Source: Formosa sp. Hel3_A1_48 (GTDB lineage Bacteria > Bacteroidota > Bacteroidia > Flavobacteriales > Flavobacteriaceae). From it: 64,000 bases of DNA. The translations under genes and the position numbers were made by a program. This document shows, piece by piece, positions 1-9,609 of the stretch. How positions within the stretch are numbered: position 1 is the first letter of the stretch; every line of letters starts with the position of its first letter. The notes beneath the pieces are model-generated. The model was given only the letters and a program-made list of their open reading frames with translations. It was not told the DNA's origin and searched no databases. Location of the stretch: positions 1,113,501 through 1,177,500 of the forward strand of contig NZ_CP017259.1 of the NCBI RefSeq assembly GCF_001735715.1, given 5' to 3'.

Positions 1-1
1 T

Positions 2-286
2 ATTGGCGTACGTTTTGCCCAATACCTTTCGCTTAAAAATAAACTTATTTCTGGCGATGAGGACGCAAAGTTTTTAGGAAACGATGACGAGTGGCTGGTG
101 CAATATGCACAGCGAAAATTAAAGGATAAGCACTTTGATTATTTTGTTTTTGGCCACCGCCATTTACCGTTGGAAATACAATTAAATCCCAAATCCAAAT
201 ATGTCAATCTTGGTGATTGGATCACACACTTTACCTACGGTGTTTTTAATGGTGAAAAACTTGTTCTTAAAAAGGCTAAATCTTAA
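2..286 (+). CDS. lpxH: LpxH-like UDP-2,3-diacylglucosamine diphosphatase (5' end outside window)
   Basis: This is the last 94 codons of a gene that begins left of the window; the frame is open from base 2. The fragment has the GHRH signature (in FVFGHRHLPLEI), the C-terminal metal-binding His motif of calcineurin-like phosphoesterases, followed by a short beta-rich tail with LGDWITH. In the family this enzyme splits UDP-2,3-diacylglucosamine into lipid X and UMP in lipid A synthesis, on the inner face of the cytoplasmic membrane. Assignment to LpxH rather than another metallophosphoesterase rests on the tail resemblance to flavobacterial LpxH; the N-terminal metal motifs cannot be checked. 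Confidence 0.75.
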   Translation: MGVRFAQYLSLKNKLISGDEDAKFLGNDDEWLVQYAQRKLKDKHFDYFVFGHRHLPLEIQLNPKSKYVNLGDWITHFTYGVFNGEKLVLKKAKS

Positions 287-361
287 ATTATCTCTATTTT
301 AAACCAGTAATTATTTTTTGAGAATCTCCACTGCATATTCAAAAAAGTTCTGCTGAAAACA

Positions 362-1186
362 TTACAATTCAATTTTAAAAAAACGAGCGTAACCATCACC
401 TTTTTCATCCTCAGATGTAAGCCAAAACCTATTAGGGCTTAAAATTTTTATTGCCTCTACTTGACAGACTCCAATTGGAATTTCATACATGTTTATATTA
501 TAATCTGACTTTCGAGTTAAAGTGAAGTTTTTTAGAGTAAGTAAATAATAAATGTTAAAGTCAATCGTCGCAGACATCACAAGTGTTTTGGTTGCTTCGT
601 GATAATCTGCCCCTGTAATAATAGACTGGGTGTTTAACTCTCCTATTTTTTCAGCTTCATAATTGCCTGGAGTTTTTGGCAATTTATAAATTTGAGTGGT
701 TTTGGTTGCTCTATTCTTTGTAAAAATAAGTAGATTTTCTCCAATAGATATAATAGCCTCAGCATCAAATCTTGACTTTAATTTATAATTAAAATCTTTT
801 TGTTCAGGATACGTGAATTGTATCAATTGTATTTGCTCTGAACTCTCTGGGTCTATTGGGATTTTAATGATATTTAAATTTTTTCGAGTGTCATAATTAT
901 TTCCAGTATCAGCTATGTATAAATATGTTTGATCTCTTGTTATATCCTCCCAATCATTATTTACTTGGTCTTTTAGTAAGCGTTTCTGGATAATTTCCCC
1001 CTTTTTATTTAGATAATATAATACTGGGGCACCCCCTGAATCATTATGAGTTACAAAATGATTCCCAATAATTTCTAATCCAGATGTTTCATTTAAAAGC
1101 GATGAGAGGTCGTATAGCCTAGTGACTTTCTGTGAAAAGGATTGATAAGAGATTATACATACAAAAAATAAAATGTTTTTAATCAT
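362..1186 (-). CDS. Secreted beta-propeller-like protein of unknown function, third gene of phytase operon
   Basis: This is a 274-residue protein starting with a signal peptide (MIKNILFFVCIISYQSFSQ). I chose the ATG at 1186 because it overlaps the phytase stop as ATGA; an ATG six codons upstream is less likely. The mature part has repeated beta-strand segments with WEDI (about residue 85) and IADTGNN, patterns seen in propeller proteins of the phytase-like/esterase-like group. Its coupling to the phytase gene suggests a role in handling the same substrate or its products. No catalytic residues can be named, so the function stays unknown. Confidence 0.75.
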   Translation of the reverse strand: MIKNILFFVCIISYQSFSQKVTRLYDLSSLLNETSGLEIIGNHFVTHNDSGGAPVLYYLNKKGEIIQKRLLKDQVNNDWEDITRDQTYLYIADTGNNYDTRKNLNIIKIPIDPESSEQIQLIQFTYPEQKDFNYKLKSRFDAEAIISIGENLLIFTKNRATKTTQIYKLPKTPGNYEAEKIGELNTQSIITGADYHEATKTLVMSATIDFNIYYLLTLKNFTLTRKSDYNINMYEIPIGVCQVEAIKILSPNRFWLTSEDEKGDGYARFFKIEL

Positions 1187-2199
1187 TTCATTATCTTTTG
1201 CCAATCCACAATTTTAAAATTTTGATTTAAACCATCATTGTCATCATCTTGAGCAATAAAAAACCCTTTAGGGAACAAACTTGTTGAAATAGTCGAAACA
1301 TCAATTCCGTCTGTTTCTGTAGTCCCATCTATAGATTTATTAGCAATTATTCTAAAAAATTGAATTGGCGACAAAGTTTCTCGGTCTATAATTAAGTATC
1401 CATTAGAGCCTTGTATTGAAGCAATTAACTGACCTTTACCATTTGGCTCTTCTCTTAAAGCTAAACCCTCAAAATCCGGCTTCAAATGCTTATTTTTTTT
1501 ATAAATTAGCTTGCGTTCTGGTGATATTGATGGATTAGCATTCACTTCCCAAATCCCTTTACGTTCTTGTGCAATATAGACTTTCTCTTTATATTCGTCT
1601 GTAACAATTCCCTCAACTATGGATGAAAATTTAAGCGTTCTGATTTTCTTAATTTTAGGTAAGGCCTGATTGTTATTATAAACCCATTGTTCAACGCGTC
1701 CTTTCTTATCGCTAATAAATATATATGTATTGACTGGACCATTGTAAAATGTAATTCCATACACATCTTTAAGTGAATTTAAGGGCTGCCTTATAAGCTG
1801 TTGCTTTAGATTACCCTGAATATCAAACAAATACAAGTCAAGAGCATTATAAGTTCTATTTGTACCACAAACAATAAATTGATTCGTATTGTTTTTTGAT
1901 GGTATGATATCAACATTATTAATTCGGCCTAATTCATAATCATGAATTTTATTCCCTTTTAGATCATAAACAATTATTCCATATTTCTTATCAGATGAAA
2001 TAATTAGTGATTGGTCTGGGGATGATTTGTTTTCTAACACACAGATGTCATCAGCCGCATCATCCTCTGCAAACACAGGCTCAGTTTCAACATCAGCACT
2101 GACTTCATGATATGGCAAAGGACCTAATAAAATAGGTCCCTGCGCATTCAAAAAACAAACATTAAATAAACAAACAATTAACTGTAAGATTTTTTTCAT
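1183..2199 (-). CDS. Beta-propeller phytase (3-phytase), secreted
   Basis: This 338-residue protein has a signal peptide ending near LNAQ. It matches the beta-propeller phytase family from end to end: DAADDICV near residue 48 (family DAADDPA, calcium site), EGIVTDE, FEGLAL, the ASIQGSNGYLI stretch (family ASSQG), and near the C-terminus FIAQDDDNDGLNQNFKIVDW. The family removes phosphate from phytate with calcium, outside the cytoplasmic membrane. The start ATG overlaps the stop of the upstream TonB-dependent receptor by one base (TAATG), so the two are translationally coupled. Import of phytate or its products by that receptor is inferred from the operon. Confidence 0.9.
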   Translation of the reverse strand: MKKILQLIVCLFNVCFLNAQGPILLGPLPYHEVSADVETEPVFAEDDAADDICVLENKSSPDQSLIISSDKKYGIIVYDLKGNKIHDYELGRINNVDIIPSKNNTNQFIVCGTNRTYNALDLYLFDIQGNLKQQLIRQPLNSLKDVYGITFYNGPVNTYIFISDKKGRVEQWVYNNNQALPKIKKIRTLKFSSIVEGIVTDEYKEKVYIAQERKGIWEVNANPSISPERKLIYKKNKHLKPDFEGLALREEPNGKGQLIASIQGSNGYLIIDRETLSPIQFFRIIANKSIDGTTETDGIDVSTISTSLFPKGFFIAQDDDNDGLNQNFKIVDWQKIMK

Positions 2200-4973
2200 T
2201 AAAAATCATATTTAAGTCCTAAGTTCCAGCTGACGTTATAATATTCAAGTTGCATCGTTCTTGACTCTACTCCTTGGAAATATCTTAGGGGTTGATTTGT
2301 TAAATTCTTGCCTTCGGCAAAGATACTCCAGTTGTCATTGATTCTATAGTTAGCATTGACATCCAAAAAGGCTTGCTCATCATAGTAACGATCAAAATCT
2401 TCATCGTCACTAATTTCGTCTAACGAACCTTCAGAATAATTATAAGACGCTCTAATAAAGAATTTACTGTTTTCGTAAGCTAGCGATAGGTTATACATAT
2501 TATCGACTTGACCTACTAAAGGAACATCTGAACGGACCACAGTATTTTCTGGGTCTTCGTCAGGGAATATAACGTCACCCGTTGATGAGCTTGTAAAAGT
2601 GTAGTTACCCATAAATAGAAAGTTCTTCAAAAACCTTGTCTGATAGGTAATTTCTAATCCATTTACATCTGCTTCTGCACCATTTCTTAATTGACTGAAC
2701 TCAACATTATCGTAGCCAGCATATGATTCATTGAAAGAAGTATAACGGTAAAGCCAGTTTTCAATTCGTTTATTAAAATAACCTAGGGAGAAAAATCCAA
2801 ATCCATCAAAATAATACTCTGCCATAATATCAAGGTTTGTGGACAATGCAGGTTTTAAGTCAGGGTTACCAATATTTACAGCTTCTTGTTCTTCAATAGA
2901 TATGTAAGGCACTAAATCAAAATAAGCTGGTCTGGCTAAAGACTGAGTGGCAGCAAAGTTTAAATTAAATTTATCATTAACATCCCACTGAATGGTTAAA
3001 TTCGGAAGTATATTGGTGAAATTTGAAGAACCTGAAACAGGATTTAAGTCTGAAGGCGTTTCCATTGTCTCGTCATCAAATTCGAAACCTGTGTAATCTA
3101 TACTTGTAGCTTCAAGACGTGCTCCAACAATTGTTTTTACATTTCCTCTTTTGTTTTTTAATGTAGCCATGGCATATGCAGCTGTAATTGACTCGTCCGC
3201 ATCGTAATTACCTGCTCCAAATTCATCTAATGGATACCCTACAAAAAAATCATCATTTGTTCCACCAAGAGATAAGTTCCCCAAAGCATTCGCAGTCATG
3301 AAAATTCCACTCTGATATTGGTGGCCTGGCTCATAACCAGAAATTGTAGCATCAAAATTAGAAACAGTATCTAAATTTCCAAGAAGTGCATCACCATTAG
3401 AATTTTCTTCGTATTCATACCATACATCATCGCGCATTTTTGTTTTTGTATTTTGCTTAAACCCAAATTTTATCTTATCATTATTCGCTACTGGCAATTC
3501 AAAATCAACTCTAAATACAAAATGATCTTCCTCAGTCATTTTGAAGGCGTCTTGAGCCCATTTGAACTCATAGTTTGATGGATCATTCCATAAATCACCA
3601 TCCCAGCTAAAAGTTGGGAATTTAGGATTTGATATGTCTAATGAAGTAAAAGGAACATCAACATCTGATTGATAACGAACATAGCGCTCGTTTGGTCGTT
3701 CCTCACTAGCTTTGGAAGTACTAACTTTCCAATCGACCGCTAATTTTCCCAATTGGTGCTCTCCACCAAGAGTAAATTTTTGAGTTCTCTGATCTTCAAG
3801 ACGTGCGCCATCATTTTTATCATCATTGATACCACCTTTTGTTTGACGTCTTATAGTTGCAGTCCCAGATATTCCATCAGAAGCCATGTCAATGCTTCTT
3901 ACTCGCATTCGAAATCTTTTTTCCCAATCGTCTCTATGGTTATAGATAGATTTAAAATACAAGGAGTTGTTTTCATTAAATTGGTAATCGAAGTTCAAAC
4001 TTGCACTTCGTCTTGTACGTTTTACGTCGTATCGTCTAATGTCCATTTCACCAATAGGTCCATCTTCTGCCCAATCCGAAGGATCATTCCACTCAAATTC
4101 AATATTATCGGAACCATAATCCTTGGTTTGGATTGTACCAGAAAATGTATAACTAAATTTGTCCGAAAGTTGATCACCAACAACAACAGCAAAATTAGAA
4201 TTGTAACCTCCAGATCTAATGGGCTGACCACCTCCACCTGCAGTAATATTTGCTCTAAATCCGCTAGGTTTTGAACGTGTGATTAAGTTTACAGAGCCCC
4301 CAATCGCATCAGCTTCCATATCTGGAGTTAATGTTTTATTGACTTCAATAGATTGAATCATTGCGGAAGGTATTAAATCTAATTGAATATTTCTATTGTC
4401 CCCTTCGGCTGATGGAATTCGTTCTCCATTTAAGGTAACAGAGTTTAGGCCTGGGCCAAGACCTCTCATTACAATATTACGTGCTTCACCTTGGTCTGCT
4501 TGCATACTTACGCCAGCAATACGCTTGATAACATCACCAACGTTATCATCTGGATATTTCCCAATTTGATCTGCAGATACAACGTTTGTAATGTTTAAAT
4601 CAGATTTTTGTTTATTGAGACCTTTTATGATTCCATCTTGAAAAACTGATAAAACAACTTCATCTAACTCATCAACAGTCGGACTGAGTACAAAAATTTC
4701 ATTTGTAGTTTCCCCGGATATTATGTTAATTTTTTCTTCAAAAGCTTCAAATCCAAGATAAGAAATCTTAATCGTTTGTTCGCCTTCAGTATCCAAAATT
4801 GTAAAGAATCCGTTGAAATCTGTAACAACAGCTTTGGACGAAGGTTGTGTTTGAACAGTAGCCCCAGGAAGAGGAAAACCGTTATTATCAAGAACACGAC
4901 CTTTTAAATTCGTGGTTTGTGCATAAGTTAAACTTATACAAAGTAATAAGATAAATGTAAAATAATTTTTCAT
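2199..4973 (-). CDS. TonB-dependent receptor with N-terminal carboxypeptidase-like domain, phytase operon
   Basis: This 924-residue outer-membrane receptor starts at MKNYFTFILLLCISLTYAQ (signal peptide); an in-frame ATG 13 codons upstream would bury this signal and is rejected. Order of parts: signal peptide, carboxypeptidase-regulatory-like beta domain (about 20-100, LKGRVLDNNGFPLPGATV), plug domain (about 125-235, with VVSADQIGKYPDDNVGD and VMRGLGPGLNSVTLNG), then a 22-strand-type barrel ending in YNVSWNLGLKYDF with terminal Phe. It is the first gene of the operon with phytase and is therefore a candidate importer for phytate, inositol phosphates or a phosphate-bearing ligand. The ligand is an inference from context only. 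Confidence 0.92.
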   Translation of the reverse strand: MKNYFTFILLLCISLTYAQTTNLKGRVLDNNGFPLPGATVQTQPSSKAVVTDFNGFFTILDTEGEQTIKISYLGFEAFEEKINIISGETTNEIFVLSPTVDELDEVVLSVFQDGIIKGLNKQKSDLNITNVVSADQIGKYPDDNVGDVIKRIAGVSMQADQGEARNIVMRGLGPGLNSVTLNGERIPSAEGDNRNIQLDLIPSAMIQSIEVNKTLTPDMEADAIGGSVNLITRSKPSGFRANITAGGGGQPIRSGGYNSNFAVVVGDQLSDKFSYTFSGTIQTKDYGSDNIEFEWNDPSDWAEDGPIGEMDIRRYDVKRTRRSASLNFDYQFNENNSLYFKSIYNHRDDWEKRFRMRVRSIDMASDGISGTATIRRQTKGGINDDKNDGARLEDQRTQKFTLGGEHQLGKLAVDWKVSTSKASEERPNERYVRYQSDVDVPFTSLDISNPKFPTFSWDGDLWNDPSNYEFKWAQDAFKMTEEDHFVFRVDFELPVANNDKIKFGFKQNTKTKMRDDVWYEYEENSNGDALLGNLDTVSNFDATISGYEPGHQYQSGIFMTANALGNLSLGGTNDDFFVGYPLDEFGAGNYDADESITAAYAMATLKNKRGNVKTIVGARLEATSIDYTGFEFDDETMETPSDLNPVSGSSNFTNILPNLTIQWDVNDKFNLNFAATQSLARPAYFDLVPYISIEEQEAVNIGNPDLKPALSTNLDIMAEYYFDGFGFFSLGYFNKRIENWLYRYTSFNESYAGYDNVEFSQLRNGAEADVNGLEITYQTRFLKNFLFMGNYTFTSSSTGDVIFPDEDPENTVVRSDVPLVGQVDNMYNLSLAYENSKFFIRASYNYSEGSLDEISDDEDFDRYYDEQAFLDVNANYRINDNWSIFAEGKNLTNQPLRYFQGVESRTMQLEYYNVSWNLGLKYDF

Positions 4974-5290
4974 AATTTTTGGTTGTTTAAAACAATCCAA
5001 AATTACCTTCACATTTCTATTATGATTTTAAAATTATTTTATTTAAATGTTAAAGAAAATTATTAAAACTTTATCTGTAAGTTAATAATAATTCTAAACC
5101 ATAAATTTAAAGTTAACACATTTTTGAAAAAAAAATTTAAAACTATTTTTGGTTGTCATCTTTTAATGTTTACAAAACCAATTAATACGTTAAACTTAAT
5201 GTTACGCTAAATTTAATTTATTGTTAGCATTTTATGGATTTGTTACGTTAAAATGAATATCTTAGTATTTACAAACCAATATGTCTGAAA
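4974..5290. promoter_or_regulatory. Divergent AT-rich intergenic region with three TACGYTAAA repeats
   Basis: This 317-bp gap separates the leftward TonB receptor/phytase operon from the rightward DUF4956 gene. It is very AT-rich. The nonamer TACGYTAAA occurs three times on the plus strand, at 5186-5194, 5203-5211 and 5244-5252. On the minus strand TAATTTTG (4998-5005) fits the Bacteroidota -7 consensus TAnnTTTG about 25 bp before the receptor start; no good -33 element is seen. No riboswitch or RNA gene was recognised. Confidence 0.35.
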
Positions 5291-5926
5291 ATGGAACTAT
5301 TTGATATACCAATTTTTGATAACGACTTTTATAAAATGTGTTTTAGGTTTTTAATTAATATAGCATTCTTAACTTTCGTTATTAGATTCTCGTATTATCA
5401 CTTTACAAAAAAAGCAGATTATTTATTTGCCTTTTTTTTAGTGGGTATCGTTGTGTTTTTCTTGTGCTTTACACTCAAAAAATATGAGATAAACTTAGGA
5501 TTGGCTCTCGGGCTTTTCGCAATTTTCGGGATTTTAAGATACAGAACCGATCAAATTAAAATTAGAGAAATGACTTATTTATTTGTTATTATTGGGCTCT
5601 CTTTAATCAACGGATTATCCAATAAAAAAATGAGTTATGTAGAAATACTAACATTAAACACAACGGTTAGCATATTTGTGTTTTATTTGGATCGTTACTG
5701 GAGCTTACAACGCCTAATACCTCAAGAAAAAATTGTACCAAAAGATTTCAGAACGCAAGACATCATTTACAACTCACTAGAAAATATAAAACCCAAACAT
5801 CATAATTTACTCAAAGATGAACTTGAGAATTCCCTTGGGGTTAAAATTTTAAAATTAGATATTGGTGAAGTAGACTTTGATAAACAAATCGTTAAAATAA
5901 AAATCCGCCACAAGAAGTTAATATGA
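5291..5926 (+). CDS. DUF4956 family integral membrane protein
   Basis: This 211-residue protein has about five hydrophobic segments (near 15-33, 42-60, 66-82, 92-110, 115-133) followed by a cytoplasmic tail of about 75 residues. The motif ALGLFAIFGILRYRTDQIKIR is the hallmark of DUF4956. In other bacteria DUF4956 genes often sit with VTC-type polyphosphate polymerase genes. No such gene is visible here, but the neighbouring divergent operon encodes a phytase, so a link to phosphate is suggestive only. Its stop overlaps the next start (ATGA), so it forms an operon with the DUF2490 gene. Confidence 0.85.
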   Translation: MELFDIPIFDNDFYKMCFRFLINIAFLTFVIRFSYYHFTKKADYLFAFFLVGIVVFFLCFTLKKYEINLGLALGLFAIFGILRYRTDQIKIREMTYLFVIIGLSLINGLSNKKMSYVEILTLNTTVSIFVFYLDRYWSLQRLIPQEKIVPKDFRTQDIIYNSLENIKPKHHNLLKDELENSLGVKILKLDIGEVDFDKQIVKIKIRHKKLI

Positions 5927-6639
5927 AAACCGAAATGCTTCTCCAAAGCTCTTTTCGCCTCATTTTAATGCTTTTGCTGGTGGTCAACAGTGTTGATGCG
6001 CAAATCAGCAACGATCTTGAAGGTTGGAGCGCTGTTGAACTAAACTTAAAGGCCACCAAGAAGTTGTCCTTTTCGGTAGCAGAACATTTAAGGTTTCGCA
6101 ACGACATTTCTACTGTAAAAAATTACTTTACCCAGATTAAAGTGAATTACGAAATCCTTAAAAACCTTGAGCTTGGCGCTGGAGTGCGCTACATTACTAA
6201 AAATGATGATGTTGGCGGACAACAAGGATATGACCCTTTTTTTAGATATCAATTTGATGCGGCTTATAGACACAAAATTGAAAAGCTTGGCCTATTCTTT
6301 CGCCTGAGGTATCAAAACAAAAATCAATTGGGACGCTCTGAAAGTGAAGGAGATGTCGCTAAAGAATTCATACGAACGCGCTTTGGAGTCGGTTATAAAA
6401 TCAAGCCCCTTAAACTCACGTTAAGGTTGTTTGCAGAGCATTTCAATCAGCCAAATAATTCAAAAATAGAGCAAAGCGAAACGCGTATGCGTTACACACT
6501 AAAACTGAACAGAAGGTTTAAGAAAATTGGTGCTTTTACTCTTTTTTATGGCATACAAAACAATAGTGTTGGGGATTTGAAAACCAAAAAATCTTTTTTA
6601 GGGCTTAAATATGCCTACAAGATTGACTTTACGAAATAA
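5923..6639 (+). CDS. DUF2490 family outer-membrane beta-barrel protein
   Basis: This 238-residue protein has an N-terminal signal peptide ending near VDAQ. It is followed by alternating amphipathic strands (LEGWSAVELNLKATKKLSF, VNYEILKNLELGAGVRY, YKIKPLKLTLRLFAEHF), which is typical of the DUF2490 barrel. It starts inside the DUF4956 stop (ATGA overlap), so the two proteins are probably made together. The role is unknown; placement in the outer membrane is inferred from the signal and strand pattern. The gene meets the MFS gene tail to tail with a 4-bp gap. Confidence 0.8.
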   Translation: MKTEMLLQSSFRLILMLLLVVNSVDAQISNDLEGWSAVELNLKATKKLSFSVAEHLRFRNDISTVKNYFTQIKVNYEILKNLELGAGVRYITKNDDVGGQQGYDPFFRYQFDAAYRHKIEKLGLFFRLRYQNKNQLGRSESEGDVAKEFIRTRFGVGYKIKPLKLTLRLFAEHFNQPNNSKIEQSETRMRYTLKLNRRFKKIGAFTLFYGIQNNSVGDLKTKKSFLGLKYAYKIDFTK

Positions 6640-6643
6640 GCTC

Positions 6644-7912
6644 TTAGTCCTCATTTTCATGAGCTTCAAGCTCGCCCTCAAGGTCTAAATTTCTAAAACT
6701 TGGTGAAACAATTCCTGTTGTCAAAACAGTGATCAAGGTCATTGTTCCGCCAAAGACAACGGCAGTGACTGTACCCATCAACTTTGCAGTAAGCCCACTT
6801 TCAAAAGCGCCTAATTCATTCGATGAGCCTACAAACATGGAGTTTACAGATGACACTCGTCCACGCATGTGGTCTGGTGTTTTGATCTGTAAAATAGTTT
6901 GTCGAATAACCATCGACACTCCGTCGGTTACTCCACTAAAGAAAAGGGCAACTACCGAAATCCAAAACACAGAAGAAAGTCCAAAAACAATTATAGATAC
7001 CCCAAAGCCAAAAACAGCAAAAAGTAATTTTAACCCCGCTTTTCTGGCAATGGGTATGTAGGCCGTTGTAAGCATCGTTAAAAAAGCGCCTACAGCAGGT
7101 GCAGCGCGTAAAATTCCAAATCCTTCGGAGCCAACTTTTAAAATATCTTGAGCAAAAATTGGTAAAAGCGCAACAGCGCCACCAAAAAGCACTGCGATCA
7201 TGTCCAAACTTAAAGCCCCTAAAATCGCTTTTGTTTTAAATACAAATCGTACCCCTTCTTTCAAGCTTTGAATAACAGGCTCCCCAATTTTGGGGTTCAA
7301 AACCGGTTTTTTTGAAATCACCAATGCGAGTAAAAAAGCGCAAATGACCAACACAAAGACAATACAAAGCGACCAATGAACTCCAATCCAATTGATGGTG
7401 AACCCAGCAAAAGCTGGCCCTAATATCGACGCCATTTGCCAGGTTGAGCTGCTCCATGTGGCAGCATTTGGATAAACCTTTTTTGGGACGATAAGAGCAA
7501 TTAACGAAAAAATAGTTGGTCCAAAAAATGCACGTAACATTCCCCCAAAAAACACAAACGCATAAATTGAGTACAAAATAGATTGTTGAGACCATGCTAC
7601 AGAAACAGAAGCATCAGAAAGAAAAAATAAACCCAAACTGATTAAAGAAAACAGGCCAATACACCACAAAAACAAATTGCGTTTTTCGCGCTGATCAACA
7701 ATATGACCAGCAAATAATGCCATACTTAAGGCTGGGACAATTTCCATAAGACCAATAATACCTAGGGATAATGGATCCTTGGTAAGCGAATACACCTGCC
7801 ATTCAATAACTATAAATTGCATTGACCAGGCAAAAACCAACATAAAACGCAACAAAAGAAAAACATTAAACTCTTTAAATCTTAGCGCTGCGTAAGGATC
7901 TTTTGTTACCAT
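6644..7912 (-). CDS. MFS transporter (EntS/MFS_3-like)
   Basis: This is a 422-residue, roughly 12-helix major-facilitator protein starting MVTKDPYAALRFKEFNVFLLLRF, with AGHIVDQREKRN in the loop after helix 2, as in MFS_3-type exporters. I chose the ATG at 7912, which lies 2 bp after the recJ stop; the longer in-frame start at 7966 would overlap recJ by 52 bp. MFS_3 members export siderophores or drugs; the substrate here is unknown. It is probably co-transcribed with recJ. Confidence 0.85.
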   Translation of the reverse strand: MVTKDPYAALRFKEFNVFLLLRFMLVFAWSMQFIVIEWQVYSLTKDPLSLGIIGLMEIVPALSMALFAGHIVDQREKRNLFLWCIGLFSLISLGLFFLSDASVSVAWSQQSILYSIYAFVFFGGMLRAFFGPTIFSLIALIVPKKVYPNAATWSSSTWQMASILGPAFAGFTINWIGVHWSLCIVFVLVICAFLLALVISKKPVLNPKIGEPVIQSLKEGVRFVFKTKAILGALSLDMIAVLFGGAVALLPIFAQDILKVGSEGFGILRAAPAVGAFLTMLTTAYIPIARKAGLKLLFAVFGFGVSIIVFGLSSVFWISVVALFFSGVTDGVSMVIRQTILQIKTPDHMRGRVSSVNSMFVGSSNELGAFESGLTAKLMGTVTAVVFGGTMTLITVLTTGIVSPSFRNLDLEGELEAHENED

Positions 7913-7914
7913 AT

Positions 7915-9606
7915 TTATTGCTTTATATCTTTGAGTTTTAACTGCAGACTGATACGGCCGTTCCATTGGTTTTCATCTATAGCATAGGCAATACTGAAGG
8001 TGCTTTTATTTGCAACATAAGGCAGTTTATCCCCCAACCCAAATCCAATACCATTGATGGGCTCTCCATTGTGTTGAGCCACGCTAATTTTGAGGTGTTT
8101 GTCCTCTTCTCCAACACATTTTGCATATCCGGTATCTACCACGTCACTTGTCATAAAAACAGGAGCCATGTTTTGTGGTCCAAAAGGTGCAAATTGTTTT
8201 AAAATTCTGTAAAATTTTGGCGTAACAGCACTCAGTTGAATTTCTGCATCGATAAGCAATTCTGGTGTTCTTAAATGCAATGCCAAAGTTTTATCCACTT
8301 CGTTTTCGAAGGCTTGTTTGAATGCTCTAAAATTTTGCTCTTTAATGCTAAGCCCTGCCGCATACTTATGCCCGCCAAATTGCTCAATATATTTACTGCA
8401 GTTTTGCAAGGCTTCATAAACATCAAATCCACGAACAGAGCGAGCAGAAGCTGTAAGTAAGTCTCCGCTTTTTGTGAATACCAATGTTGGACGGTAGTAG
8501 ATTTCAATAAGCCTTGAAGCCACAATTCCGATTACCCCTTTATTCCAAGACGAGTCGTAAACAACAGTTGATGAACATTCGGTCTCATTAAGTTCCTCAA
8601 TCTGTGCAAGAGCCTCTTTGGTGATGTTTTGATCCAATGCTCTACGGGTTGTGTTGAAAGACTCAATCTCTTGAGCAACAAGCTCAGCCTGGGTTATGTT
8701 GCTTTCTTTTAGAAGTGATACCGCATAATTACCATGCTTCATTCGTCCTGCCGCATTGATACGGGGTGCAATAACAAAAACAACATCAGCTATTGTCAAC
8801 GTAGTTTTTTTAATATTTTTTATAAGTGCCTGAAATCCTGGGCGAGGACTGGCATTCATGACGCGAACCCCGTGATAAGCCAATATTCGATTTTCGCCTA
8901 CTATAGGAACAATATCGGCGCCTATTGCCGTTGCTACTAAATCTAAATAGGGTAAAAAATCTTTAAGAGACTCGCCTTGATTATGGCCCAAAGCGTGAAT
9001 CAACTTAAATCCAACACCACATCCACAAAGCTCCTTAAATGGATAGGTACAATCCGCTCTTTTTGGATCTAATACGGCAACCGCTTGAGGTAATTTATCT
9101 CCAGGGCGATGATGATCACATATAATAAAATCTACTCCTTTATCTTTTGCATATTGTACCTTGTCAACCGCTTTAACTCCACAATCCAAAGCAACAATTA
9201 ACGTAAAATCGTTATCAATAGCATAATCAATACCCTTGTAGGACACGCCATATCCCTCTTCGAATCGATCGGGTATATAGGTCGCGATTTGATCCGTTTT
9301 TGTTTCAAGGTAAGTTGCCATCAAAGCTACAGAAGTAGTGCCATCAACATCGTAATCTCCATAAACCAATATGCGTTCGTTTGTGGCCAAAGCACGTTCA
9401 ATGCGTTCGACAGCTTTATCCATATCCTTCATCAAAAAAGGATGGTGTAAGTCTTCAATTTTGGGGCGGAAAAATGCCTTGGCCTCCTCAAATGTTTCTA
9501 TACCGCGTTGGACTAAAAGATGAGCGATAGAGCGATCTACAGCTAGTGCATCTACTAAATGCTGAACTTTGTGTTCGTCTACTGAAGGCTTAAGGGTCCA
9601 GCGCAT
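7915..9606 (-). CDS. recJ: Single-stranded-DNA-specific exonuclease RecJ
   Basis: This 563-residue protein has the DHH-family motifs: VYGDYDVDGTTS near residue 80, ALDCGVK, CDHHRPG near 165 (the DHH triad), and in the DHHA1 domain FGGHKYAAGLSI near 415, followed by an OB-fold C-terminal part. RecJ is a Mn/Mg-dependent 5'-3' exonuclease acting in RecF-pathway recombination and mismatch/base-excision repair. Length fits the family. It is preceded by the OsmC gene after a 3-bp gap and followed by the MFS gene. Confidence 0.95.
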   Translation of the reverse strand: MRWTLKPSVDEHKVQHLVDALAVDRSIAHLLVQRGIETFEEAKAFFRPKIEDLHHPFLMKDMDKAVERIERALATNERILVYGDYDVDGTTSVALMATYLETKTDQIATYIPDRFEEGYGVSYKGIDYAIDNDFTLIVALDCGVKAVDKVQYAKDKGVDFIICDHHRPGDKLPQAVAVLDPKRADCTYPFKELCGCGVGFKLIHALGHNQGESLKDFLPYLDLVATAIGADIVPIVGENRILAYHGVRVMNASPRPGFQALIKNIKKTTLTIADVVFVIAPRINAAGRMKHGNYAVSLLKESNITQAELVAQEIESFNTTRRALDQNITKEALAQIEELNETECSSTVVYDSSWNKGVIGIVASRLIEIYYRPTLVFTKSGDLLTASARSVRGFDVYEALQNCSKYIEQFGGHKYAAGLSIKEQNFRAFKQAFENEVDKTLALHLRTPELLIDAEIQLSAVTPKFYRILKQFAPFGPQNMAPVFMTSDVVDTGYAKCVGEEDKHLKISVAQHNGEPINGIGFGLGDKLPYVANKSTFSIAYAIDENQWNGRISLQLKLKDIKQ

Positions 9607-9609
9607 TGG

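Noticed and set aside
3753-4274. Plus-strand open frame of 173 codons inside the first TonB receptor gene
   Set aside because: Antisense shadow with Ser/Cys/Ile-rich low-complexity translation; the minus-strand receptor is unmistakable.
5095-5104. CTAAACCAT near the phytase operon as another cassette site
   Set aside because: Only nine bases match and no integrase-end sequence follows; chance in AT-rich DNA.
7236-7595. 119-codon minus-strand frame inside the MFS gene
   Set aside because: Different frame of the MFS gene; Cys/Trp-rich nonsense translation.
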